Positions 1 through 6,002 of a stretch of 12,711 bases of DNA are shown piece by piece. Each line of letters opens with the position of its first letter. Within the stretch, counting starts at the first letter, position 1. This stretch comes from Roseimaritima sp. (GTDB lineage: Bacteria; Planctomycetota; Planctomycetia; Pirellulales; Pirellulaceae): NCBI GenBank assembly GCA_007124075.1, contig SLFV01000559.1:1-12711 (forward strand), in the 5' to 3' direction. Below the pieces are notes generated by a model. It was not told the DNA's origin. It did no database searches and saw only the letters and a program-made list of their open reading frames with translations. The translations under genes were made by a program, and so were the position numbers.

Positions 1-511
1 AACCCAAATATTTTTTCACCAGTTCCGGATGTTCGCGGACCGCCTCCGAGAACGAGCAAAAAATAACCCCATGCTTCTGTAACGTCTCCTTGTACGTGGT
101 CGTTACAGAAACACTATCAAAAACCGCATCGACCGCCACACCCGCCAGAACCTTTTGTTCCTCCAGCGGAATCCCAAGCTTTTCGTAGGTCTCCAGCAAA
201 ACCGGATCCACCTCGTCTAAACTGTTCAGCTTAGGTTGTTGCTTGGGTGCCGAGTAATAAACCGTATCCTGGTAGTTGATTGGAGGATAATGAACATTGT
301 GCCATTTAGGTTCCTGCAGCGTTAACCAATGACGGTACGCCTTCAGACGCCAATCCAGCAGCCAGCCCGGCTCCCCCTTTTTTTCCGAGATCAAACGCAC
401 AACGTCTTCATTCAAGCCCGGCGGAATCGCATCTGTTTCAATGTCAGTAACGAAACCGTACTTATATTCGCGTTCTGCATATTCCTGAAGCAACGCATTT
501 TCGGTTGTCAT
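1..511 (-). CDS. sufB: Fe-S cluster assembly scaffold SufB, N-terminal part (runs off left edge)
   Basis: SufB is the main scaffold subunit of the SUF iron-sulfur assembly machine (SufBC2D complex, cytoplasmic). Reading the minus strand from the ATG at 511-509 gives 170 codons with no stop before the window edge. The translation follows the SufB N-terminus: the blocks [13 protein letters not shown] and [16 protein letters not shown], then [21 protein letters not shown]. Full SufB is about 470 residues, so roughly the first third is present; the catalytic core and conserved C-terminal Cys lie outside. A clear AGGAG (518-522) stands 6 nt before the ATG. The A-type carrier gene ends 71 nt upstream on the same strand, so sufB is the third gene of a fdxA-iscA-sufB operon. 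The gap holds a T8 tract on the coding strand (near 531-538) without a convincing stem before it, so I do not call a terminator. Confidence 0.95.
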   Translation of the reverse strand, partial: MTTENALLQEYAEREYKYGFVTDIETDAIPPGLNEDVVRLISEKKGEPGWLLDWRLKAYRHWLTLQEPKWHNVHYPPINYQDTVYYSAPKQQPKLNSLDEVDPVLLETYEKLGIPLEEQKVLAGVAVDAVFDSVSVTTTYKETLQKHGVIFCSFSEAVREHPELVKKYLG

Positions 512-582
512 GGAAGACTCCTGATCTATTCAAAAAAAACGATCGATGGCAATGAAGCCGTAAAACAATAATCCGCGATCAT

Positions 583-921
583 CTAAGCCGAAAACGAACT
601 GCCGCAGCCACACGATTTGGTCGCGTTGGGATTTTTAAAGACGAATCCTCGCTGTTCAAACGATTCCTGATAATCGATCTCCGTTCCATCTAGGTAAAGC
701 GAGCTTTGACGATCCATCACAACGCGAACGCCGCGTACATCCTGTACGGAGTCCGCCGTGGAATCGAAGGACTCGTCAAACGTAAGCCGGTACTCAAAAC
801 CACTGCATCCGCCGCCAGCGACTCCCACGCGTAATGCTACGGACTCCGACAACTGCTGTTCAGTTATTACCTTTTTCAGTTCTTCTGCGGCTCGTTCCGT
901 CAATAGGATCGGCATCTTCAT
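583..921 (-). CDS. HesB/IscA-family A-type iron-sulfur carrier (SufA/IscA/ErpA-like)
   Basis: This 112-residue protein has the length and fold signature of A-type carriers, which receive Fe-S clusters or iron from the scaffold and pass them to apo-proteins in the cytoplasm. The three ligand cysteines are in place: Cys39 in GGGCSGFEY, and Cys104 and Cys106 in the C-terminal SCGCGSSF. Which subtype it is (SufA, IscA or ErpA) cannot be settled by eye, so no symbol is given. Its first ATG (921-919) overlaps the ferredoxin stop as ATGA, suggesting translational coupling. However, the best Shine-Dalgarno (AGGGGA, about 922-927) abuts that ATG and sits 6 nt before a second in-frame ATG at 915-913 (Met3). 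Met3 may therefore be the true start, making a 110-residue protein. sufB follows 71 nt downstream. Confidence 0.93.
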   Translation of the reverse strand: MKMPILLTERAAEELKKVITEQQLSESVALRVGVAGGGCSGFEYRLTFDESFDSTADSVQDVRGVRVVMDRQSSLYLDGTEIDYQESFEQRGFVFKNPNATKSCGCGSSFSA

Positions 922-1211
922 TCCCCTAGAGTTTTCATTCGTTTTGAAAGGAAAGTATTCATCGTGGCAACCGGGCTTTGGCGAACCATGGTGGCATTTA
1001 AATCACGGTAAGGCAGCCACTGTTCCGGCAATTCGTTCTCGTGGAAAATCGCGTTCTCCGGACAGGCCGACACACATGCCTCGCAATCGATGCACTGTTC
1101 CGGATCAATGAACATCATCCGACCGCCTTCATGGAAACAATTCGACGGGCAAACCGCCACGCACTGGGCATGCTTGCAGTCGAGACACGGTTCCGTGACA
1201 ACATGAGCCAT
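918..1211 (-). CDS. fdxA: 7Fe ferredoxin ([3Fe-4S][4Fe-4S], FdxA type)
   Basis: This is a small cytoplasmic electron carrier of 97 residues. The cysteine pattern matches the Azotobacter FdI type: Cys9, Cys17 and Cys50 would hold the [3Fe-4S] cluster, and Cys21, Cys40, Cys43 and Cys46 the [4Fe-4S] cluster, with extra Cys12 and Cys25 at the usual FdI positions. The N-terminus (MAHVVTEPCLDCKHAQC) is typical of the family. The C-terminal extension is shorter than in FdI but present. A GGGGA stretch lies about 6 nt upstream of the ATG at 1211-1209. As first gene of an Fe-S assembly operon it could supply electrons for cluster building or transfer; that role is inferred from position. It is the gene directly downstream of the sigma-54 promoter at 1273-1287 and overlaps the next gene by ATGA. 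Confidence 0.93.
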   Translation of the reverse strand: MAHVVTEPCLDCKHAQCVAVCPSNCFHEGGRMMFIDPEQCIDCEACVSACPENAIFHENELPEQWLPYRDLNATMVRQSPVATMNTFLSKRMKTLGE

Positions 1212-1272
1212 TGGTTTTCCCCGACTCCGAAAAGATTCGTGATCCGGACATCGTCATCGAAATCAATGCTAC

Positions 1273-1287
1273 GCAAGCAATGTGCCA
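1273..1287 (-). promoter_or_regulatory. Sigma-54 (-24/-12) promoter of the fdxA-iscA-sufB operon
   Basis: Read on the minus strand the site is TGGCACATTGCTTGC, matching the RpoN consensus TGGCAC-N5-TTGC at every defined position, with the invariant GG and GC 10 nt apart. It predicts a transcription start near 1261 and a leader of about 50 nt before the ferredoxin ATG at 1211. Ten fixed bases should occur about 0.02 times by chance in both strands of a window this size. It lies in the only place that makes sense for the operon and beside a sigma-54 activator gene. Confidence 0.85.
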
Positions 1288-1312
1288 AAAGTTTGTTCGA
1301 TTCGTGTTTTGG

Positions 1313-1343
1313 ACGCAAGTGCTTTACCAGATATGACTTGCGT
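1313..1343. repeat. Spaced inverted repeat ACGCAAGT-N15-ACTTGCGT, candidate activator site
   Basis: The arms are 1313-1320 and 1336-1343 and are perfect. Corresponding positions are 23 bp apart, close to two helical turns, so both half-sites would face the same side of the DNA. The centre is about 65 bp upstream of the predicted sigma-54 start, a usable though rather close position for an enhancer. A 7-of-8 copy of the arm overlaps the -12 element (1271-1278), and another perfect copy lies at 3833-3840 downstream of the activator gene. Binding by the neighbouring regulator is inferred. Confidence 0.5.
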
Positions 1344-1416
1344 ATTTTCATCAAAAGCCGATCCAAAGACGGAAGTAACCATATTTCGTCACTGCAATGT
1401 GATCACGACTGATCTA

Positions 1417-1433
1417 GATGACGCCGCGTCATC
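1417..1433. repeat. 17-bp palindrome GATGACGC-C-GCGTCATC, candidate operator or upstream activator site
   Basis: This is a perfect dyad with 8-bp arms and one central base. Arms extend by a further ATCT/AGAT if one base is bulged on the left. It lies about 163 bp upstream of the predicted sigma-54 start, in the usual range for enhancer sites of sigma-54 activators with Fis-type HTH domains, and about 50 bp upstream of the -35 of the rightward promoter. It could serve either gene, or an unlinked factor. Confidence 0.5.
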
Positions 1434-1475
1434 AGATTGGCAACCGAATTCCCCTGAAACTCGTGCTTTATTGCT

Positions 1476-1503
1476 TTGCAAGCAGGCCCGATCACGACAT
1501 AAT
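1476..1503 (+). promoter_or_regulatory. Putative sigma-70-type promoter of the sigma-54 activator gene
   Basis: A TTGCAA at 1476-1481 is followed after 16 bp by CATAAT at 1498-1503 (5 of 6 matches to the -10 consensus, 4 of 6 to the -35). The start would be near 1510, leaving a leader of about 45 nt that contains the inverted repeat at 1506-1533. Planctomycete promoter rules are not well defined, so this is a motif match only. Confidence 0.4.
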
Positions 1504-1505
1504 AG

Positions 1506-1533
1506 CCAAATAGTGTTGAGTAACGATATTTGG
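1506..1533 (+). repeat. Inverted repeat CCAAATA-N14-TATTTGG in the activator leader
   Basis: The perfect 7-bp arms (1506-1512, 1527-1533) begin at the predicted transcription start and end 22 nt before the ATG at 1556. The repeat could be an operator for repression of the activator gene or an mRNA hairpin that limits its translation. There is no strong Shine-Dalgarno sequence after it. Confidence 0.4.
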
Positions 1534-1555
1534 TTGCACGGATTCAGTTAGCAAG

Positions 1556-3724
1556 ATGGCCTCCGCGACACACCCAGACCATTTCGACCTGCTGAATGAG
1601 CGGCTGCTTGAGCAACTGAACATGGGTCGAAGTTTCGAAGAGCTGTTGGATTCGATCTATGACCAGCTTCGCGGGTTCGTTCCCTACAACCGCATTTCGG
1701 TCGCGCTCTTGGAGCAAGAGACCGGACTGCTGCGATTGAATTCTTGTCGTTCGGACGGCGAGGTAGCCTTGAAGGTTGGATATGCCTCGCGGATCGTAGG
1801 ATCCACCTTGGCAACGCTGTTACAAAACGGCCAGCCTCGGATTATCGGCGACCTTCCCGTCTACTTAGCCAGCAAACCGCAATCGGCATCGACACGGTTA
1901 ATCGTTCGGGAAGGGATGCGTTCCAGCCTAACGCTACCGTTGGTGGGCAACGGCCAGCCGATCGGTGTCGTGTTCTTTTCCAGTCGTCAGCGGAACGCGT
2001 ATACGTCGGATCATGTTGCGTTGCTGCGTCCCCTGGCAGGCCACATTGCCATCAGCATGGAGCGGACGCAGTTAATCGCGGAGCTCCGCAACAAACAAAC
2101 GGCTTTGGTTGAGGCGAATCAGACAAAGGATCTGTTCCTTGACCGGCTGCGGAGCGAAGTGGAAGAACAGACCGGCCAACTGCGGGCGTCGGAGCGGCGA
2201 TACCGCCTCTTAGTGGAAATGAGCAGGATTATTAATTCCAGCCTGGACGTGCGTCGCGTTTTTGCACTGGCCGCTGCGGAAATCCAAAAGCTGCTAGATT
2301 GCGACCGGATCAGCCTGCTGATGACACACGAACTAGGGACGGCTCGCCACGGGTTTGCGATCGATTATCAGGACGACAAAGGAAAGTGCATCGCGGTGCC
2401 GACTAGACCGCTGCCCGGTTCGGCATTTGACTGGGTAATGCAACATCGCATGCCACGCATCGTCCGCTCGCTGAACGCACCACCGCAGTTTCCGGAAGAC
2501 GAGTTGTTGCGAGACATGGGGTACCGATCGATGGCTTACCTGCCGCTGCAATCACGGGAGCAAAGCGTCGGGGTCTTGGGCCTGATGTCGCGGCGGGTCA
2601 ATGAGCCGGATCAGTGGGATATGGAACTGCTGGGTGAGGTTTGTGGGCAGCTTTCGATTGCGCTGACCAATGCTTCGACCTACGACGAGATCCGTCGCCT
2701 GAAAACGGAGCTTGAGCAGCAAAACGTCTATTTGCGTGACGAAATTCGCTCGGCACAGAACGTCGGTGGAATTGTCGGCGACAGCAAAGCGATGAACCAG
2801 GTGCGGATTGCAATCGAGCAGGTGGCGATTGCGGATTCAACCGTTTTGATCTTGGGGGAAACGGGGACGGGCAAGGAGTTGATTGCGCGGGCGATTCACG
2901 AAGCCAGTCAACGGCGCGAGCAGTTGATGGTAAAGGTAAATTGCGCTGCATTGTCGTCCAACTTGATTACCAGTGAGTTATTTGGGCACGAATCGGGGGC
3001 CTTTACGGGGGCGTCGGAGCAACGACGGGGGCGATTTGAACTGGCCAACGGTGGCAGTATTTTTTTGGACGAGATTTCGGAGGTTCCGCTGGAAACCCAG
3101 GTCATGTTGCTGCGAGTCCTTCAGGAACGGACCATTGAGCGGGTGGGGGGCAGCGACTTGATCCCGATCAATATTCGAGTGATCGCGGCTTCCAATCGTG
3201 ACCTGATGACCGCAGTGGATGCAGGGCGGTTTCGTGAAGATTTGTACTATCGTTTGAATGTTTTTCCGATACACGTCCCGCCACTACGCCAGCGGCGCGA
3301 GGATATCGCGGCGTTATTAAATCATTTCATCGAACGCTTCGGAAGGCGAATCAACAAGCGCATCCAAGGTGTGTCGCGTGAGACGATGGAATTGCTGATG
3401 AACTGCGACTGGCCCGGCAACATACGCGAACTGGAAAACATAACCGAACGTGCCATGGTGGTCAGCCGTGGTGATACGTTGGTCGTCGAATCCAACTGGT
3501 TAACCGGTGGAAAACCCCAACGCCCTGCATCAAGCGGACGCGGGCGATCGTTTGCCGATGTCGAACGCGAAACAATCCGAGACGCTTTGAACTGCACCGG
3601 CGGAAGGATTTACGGCTCGGAAGGCGCGGCGGCCCTGCTGGAACTGAAGCCAACAACTTTATACGGAAAAATGCGGAAGCTGGGCATTAAGTGCACACGT
3701 CAAATCGATGACAAGGGCAGTTAG
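1556..3724 (+). CDS. Sigma-54-dependent transcriptional activator, GAF-GAF-AAA+-Fis HTH (FhlA-like layout)
   Basis: This 722-residue bacterial enhancer-binding protein uses ATP hydrolysis to open sigma-54 promoters. It has a GAF domain (about 20-165), a helical linker rich in Glu/Arg (165-215), a second GAF domain (about 218-375), a coiled-coil-like signalling helix (375-400) and the AAA+ domain (about 405-640). The AAA+ domain has Walker A GETGTGK at 434-440, the sigma-54-contacting GAFTGA at 481-486, Walker B with Asp505-Glu506, sensor I Asn547, the arginine-finger region around 558-566, and WPGNIRELEN at 619-628. A Fis-type HTH lies at about 665-712. There is no receiver domain and no N-terminal metal motif, so the signal is probably a ligand bound by the GAF domains rather than phosphorylation; which ligand cannot be read. 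Length and layout resemble FhlA, but no formate or hydrogenase gene is nearby. The ATG at 1556 has only a weak ribosome site. Its divergent neighbour is an Fe-S operon with a sigma-54 promoter, the obvious candidate target. Confidence 0.95.
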   Translation: MASATHPDHFDLLNERLLEQLNMGRSFEELLDSIYDQLRGFVPYNRISVALLEQETGLLRLNSCRSDGEVALKVGYASRIVGSTLATLLQNGQPRIIGDLPVYLASKPQSASTRLIVREGMRSSLTLPLVGNGQPIGVVFFSSRQRNAYTSDHVALLRPLAGHIAISMERTQLIAELRNKQTALVEANQTKDLFLDRLRSEVEEQTGQLRASERRYRLLVEMSRIINSSLDVRRVFALAAAEIQKLLDCDRISLLMTHELGTARHGFAIDYQDDKGKCIAVPTRPLPGSAFDWVMQHRMPRIVRSLNAPPQFPEDELLRDMGYRSMAYLPLQSREQSVGVLGLMSRRVNEPDQWDMELLGEVCGQLSIALTNASTYDEIRRLKTELEQQNVYLRDEIRSAQNVGGIVGDSKAMNQVRIAIEQVAIADSTVLILGETGTGKELIARAIHEASQRREQLMVKVNCAALSSNLITSELFGHESGAFTGASEQRRGRFELANGGSIFLDEISEVPLETQVMLLRVLQERTIERVGGSDLIPINIRVIAASNRDLMTAVDAGRFREDLYYRLNVFPIHVPPLRQRREDIAALLNHFIERFGRRINKRIQGVSRETMELLMNCDWPGNIRELENITERAMVVSRGDTLVVESNWLTGGKPQRPASSGRGRSFADVERETIRDALNCTGGRIYGSEGAAALLELKPTTLYGKMRKLGIKCTRQIDDKGS

Positions 3725-3769
3725 TCTCGCGGAATAACGTGGCGTTTGGACGCAGCGAAAATCGCACAC

Positions 3770-3797
3770 TTGAACCAGGCCAGCGGTCGAATAGAAT
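3770..3797 (+). promoter_or_regulatory. Putative sigma-70-type promoter upstream of the Cys-rich gene
   Basis: TTGAAC at 3770-3775 is followed after 16 bp by TAGAAT at 3792-3797 (5 of 6 to the -10 consensus). The start would be near 3804, about 48 nt before the TTG start at 3852, so the Cys-rich gene is probably transcribed apart from the activator gene that ends at 3724. Confidence 0.4.
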
Positions 3798-3815
3798 GGA
3801 TACTGTGAGGGACGA

Positions 3816-3850
3816 GCGGTCTACTTAACCTAACGCAAGTGTTAAACCGC
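3816..3850 (+). repeat. Imperfect hairpin before the Cys-rich gene, carrying an ACGCAAGT copy in its loop
   Basis: GCGGT (3816-3820) pairs with ACCGC (3846-3850) and TTAAC (3825-3829) with GTTAA (3841-3845), leaving a 4-nt bulge on the left and an 11-nt loop. The loop contains ACGCAAGT (3833-3840), the same octamer as the inverted repeat at 1313-1343. No U-run follows, so it is a poor rho-independent terminator. It may be a regulatory site or an mRNA structure covering the start at 3852. Confidence 0.35.
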
Positions 3851-3851
3851 T

Positions 3852-4586
3852 TTGTTGACTATTCTTAGACGATCGATACGCGACGGCGGGATTCGGACAG
3901 CAGTCTCCTGGCTGTTGCTGCTGATATTTTTGTTCGCGCAGATCGGTGTCGCGGTTCAGGCCCCCATCGTTGCGATCGATAAAGATCCGGCGGAGGGGAG
4001 ATTTCCCTGTGAGCACCGGGCGTGCGGGTGCCGATCGGCCGATCAGTGTTGGCGGCGGTGTTGCTGTCACAGCGATTCAGAGAAATTGCGATGGGCCGCG
4101 AAAAACGGTGTTCGCCCGCCGACTTTCGTCATCCGGCGAGTCGCCGAAGCGTTGACGGCTGATAAGGCCGCGAAGGTTAACATCTGTTGTCGGACGTCTT
4201 CATCATCTTCTACTAGCGGGTCTAATTCGACCGTAAGCGACCGACGTGATCGATCTGCCGACGTACCGGGGGTTTGCCGGGCGCGGGTGAATAAAACCGA
4301 CCCGCCATCCTCCGAAGAAGTCCAGAACGGGGAGGAAGCGGGAAGTCGATTTGTCCTCCTCTGGAAGGCGGCAGAGTGCCAGGGGCTTCAATACTTACTT
4401 TCAGAGTGCAGCAATCTGATTCTCACCCCTGCGGTTTCGGCTTGCCATACGGCGGATCTTCCTGCGGTTTGGGTGGGGTTGAAAAACGTCACGCATACCT
4501 CTCCTTCTCATCCGCCGGAACCGCCTGTGCCAAGGTTTCTTACGGCTTCTTCCGAGCCAGTCTGCACGCCTGAGGGTGTTTGTTGA
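3852..4586 (+). CDS. Exported or membrane-anchored cysteine-rich protein, function unknown
   Basis: The frame encodes 244 residues. The only upstream starts are TTG codons at 3852 and 3855, since an in-frame TAA lies at 3843-3845; no Shine-Dalgarno is seen. Residues 1-15 are basic and 16-37 hydrophobic, giving a signal peptide or membrane anchor. A compact Cys cluster follows: Cys53, Cys58, Cys60, Cys66 and Cys70-72 with His73 (pattern C-x4-CGC-x5-C-W-x2-CCCH). Further cysteines are at 112-113, 142, 176, 186, 198, 238 and the C-terminal residue 244. A serine-rich stretch lies at 115-127 and a proline-rich tail near 218-228. So many cysteines in an exported protein suggest metal binding or disulfides. 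I believe similar Cys clusters occur in other planctomycete secreted proteins, but cannot verify that here. It appears to be a single-gene unit. Confidence 0.75.
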   Translation: MLTILRRSIRDGGIRTAVSWLLLLIFLFAQIGVAVQAPIVAIDKDPAEGRFPCEHRACGCRSADQCWRRCCCHSDSEKLRWAAKNGVRPPTFVIRRVAEALTADKAAKVNICCRTSSSSSTSGSNSTVSDRRDRSADVPGVCRARVNKTDPPSSEEVQNGEEAGSRFVLLWKAAECQGLQYLLSECSNLILTPAVSACHTADLPAVWVGLKNVTHTSPSHPPEPPVPRFLTASSEPVCTPEGVC

Positions 4587-4928
4587 CGGCGGCCCGTTTC
4601 CCTCGTTTCATTGCGGCTCCCGCTGCGTGCCTTTGGATACATGCCTTGGCGGTAGCACGCTATGAATCCATTCCGCTTCCGCGTCAGCCACGACGGGAGC
4701 TCGTTCCTCACAACCACGTGGTTTCGGTCGCGTTGGCGTGGAAGCGACTTTAGGGGCCGTTGATCAGTAGCTGCCGCAAGATGGGGGTACCGACACCGCA
4801 AACTGCCGTCTTGCCCGCCGGATCGGTTGCAGCTACCGGTTTGCGGCAACCCGTCCGGGTCCTCTTGGGGTCGTACCCTTCTACCTTTTTCCCCTACGCT
4901 TCTAAATTTTTCCCACCAGATTGCAATC
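4587..4928. other. Intergenic region and leader of the DUF1559 gene
   Basis: These 342 bases hold no convincing gene. The frame of the DUF1559 gene is open upstream to about 4827, but that extension has no family resemblance. The last 60 bases are pyrimidine-rich and give no clear -35/-10 pair or Shine-Dalgarno sequence. A spaced inverted repeat lies at 4796-4846. Confidence 0.6.
4796..4846. repeat. Spaced inverted repeat CCGCAAAC / GTTTGCGG
   Basis: Perfect 8-bp arms at 4796-4803 and 4839-4846 enclose 35 bp. Inside the second half is a smaller near-palindrome, CGGTTGCAGCTACCG (4824-4838), with one mismatched pair. Together they could fold into a branched RNA or be two protein sites about 80-130 bp before the DUF1559 start. 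Role unknown. Confidence 0.35.
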
Positions 4929-5981
4929 ATGAACAAACCGACAGAAGAATCCCATTTCACGCCGCGGAAGGCAGCGTTTACCTTAGTCGAATTGCTGGTC
5001 GTCATCGCCATCATTGGCGTTTTGGTCGGGCTGCTCCTGCCTGCAGTACAAGCAGCGCGCGAGGCCGCCCGCCGAATGAGTTGTGGCAATAACCTCAAGC
5101 AAATTGGCCTAGCGATTCACAACTACGAGTCGACATATCGTCGCATGCCGATGGGCTGGAACGGAACGGAAGATCCGATTCAGGGCACCACCTTCCGCTG
5201 GAGCTACCTAGCGGCAATCCTGCCATACTTGGAGCAGAGCAACACCTATCAGAATATTAACCTAAGCCTAACCCTGTATCCGCCCGGAGGCGGTGTTCCG
5301 CCCCGAACGGAGCATCAAGCGGTAATTGCAACCCTGATTCCAACCTACCTGTGCCCCAGCGACAGCAGCCAAAAAATCGACGATTCCGCCGATGGTATGG
5401 GGCCCGCTCCGACCAATTATGTGGCTAATTTTGGCTCGGGATTGAATTCACCCGGCGATGTCAGCGATGACGGTGTGATGGATCGCCGCGCCGACGGACC
5501 GTTCAGCAATGCATTGTGGCGAAGCTTCGCGGAGGTTACCGATGGATTGTCATCCACGATCGCGGTTTCCGAAAGTTTGCTGGGCAGAGGAGGGACGGAC
5601 CCTGCTGCATCGGAAAGTCCAGATCCCCGATATTTTATGGCATTGGTGCACCCGCCACCGATGGTCACCGCAGCGAATTGCGGCAGTGCGGTACCGGGTA
5701 GCATCAATCGCTTTCCGGCCGCTCGCGGGCGGTTATGGGCAGGGCAGGCCTATGAAAATACCGCCTACAACCATTTTTTCGCACCCAATACAAGACAGTA
5801 CGACTGTTTTTTCTGGGTCGCGCGGGGATTCAAAGCCGCACGCAGTCACCACCCAGGCGGTGTCCAGGCAGTCAACCTGGATGGTTCCGTGCGTTTCGCA
5901 AGTCAAACAATCAATCTGGACGTGTGGCGATCCGTCGCAACGCGCAGCGGCGGCGAGGTGATTGATATGTCGCAGCTTTAG
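4929..5981 (+). CDS. DUF1559 (SBP_bac_10) family protein with prepilin-type N-terminus
   Basis: This is a member of the large planctomycete family of pseudopilin-like exported proteins; function is unknown, with a surface or structural role usually supposed. I place the start at the ATG at 4929, giving 350 residues, because the family signature follows directly: a short leader, then AAFTLVELLVVIAIIG with predicted cleavage between Ala16 and Phe17 and the conserved Glu21 (position +5 of the mature protein). Next comes the diagnostic LLPAVQAAREAARRM block (36-50) and NNLKQIGLAIHNYE (54-67). Near the C-terminus is the family H-x9-DG motif (His308, Asp318-Gly319) in a segment rich in V, N and L. 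The length is typical. A longer frame starting at 4827 would only bury the leader and is unlikely. There is no obvious Shine-Dalgarno. The gene is convergent with the PilZ gene, only 21 bp between stops. Confidence 0.93.
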   Translation: MNKPTEESHFTPRKAAFTLVELLVVIAIIGVLVGLLLPAVQAAREAARRMSCGNNLKQIGLAIHNYESTYRRMPMGWNGTEDPIQGTTFRWSYLAAILPYLEQSNTYQNINLSLTLYPPGGGVPPRTEHQAVIATLIPTYLCPSDSSQKIDDSADGMGPAPTNYVANFGSGLNSPGDVSDDGVMDRRADGPFSNALWRSFAEVTDGLSSTIAVSESLLGRGGTDPAASESPDPRYFMALVHPPPMVTAANCGSAVPGSINRFPAARGRLWAGQAYENTAYNHFFAPNTRQYDCFFWVARGFKAARSHHPGGVQAVNLDGSVRFASQTINLDVWRSVATRSGGEVIDMSQL

Positions 5982-6002
5982 ACGAGTGGCAGATTCCAGT
6001 TG

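Larger units (their letters stand above)
1212..1555. other. Divergent regulatory region between the Fe-S operon and the sigma-54 activator
   Basis: These 344 bases separate two divergent genes. They contain a full-consensus sigma-54 promoter facing left (1273-1287), a sigma-70-like promoter facing right (1476-1503), a spaced 8-bp inverted repeat (1313-1343), a 17-bp palindrome (1417-1433), GTGATCAC (1399-1406), a 9-bp direct repeat GATCACGAC (1401-1409 and 1490-1498), and a 7-bp inverted repeat in the right-hand leader (1506-1533). The density of dyads is high for a stretch this short and suggests several protein-binding sites. An open frame from a GTG at 1282 to 1551 crosses all of these sites and is not considered a gene. 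Confidence 0.8.

Noticed and set aside
531..560. T8 tract after CGATCG between the A-type carrier and sufB as a rho-independent terminator
   Set aside because: No compact GC-rich hairpin precedes the T-run; the only pairing is about 5 bp with a loop of over 30 nt, and a good ribosome site for sufB follows.
1115..1366. Minus-strand open frame of 83 codons covering the fdxA start and promoter
   Set aside because: It overlaps fdxA in another frame and spans the sigma-54 promoter; fdxA has complete cysteine motifs, so this is a shadow.
1282..1551. Open frame of 89 codons on the plus strand ending just before the activator gene
   Set aside because: It starts at a GTG inside the sigma-54 promoter, has no ribosome-binding site, crosses all the dyad sites, and its product shows no recognisable pattern.
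4508..5098. Minus-strand open frame of 196 codons
   Set aside because: It runs antisense through the end of the Cys-rich gene and the start of the DUF1559 gene and has a low-complexity composition without any domain.
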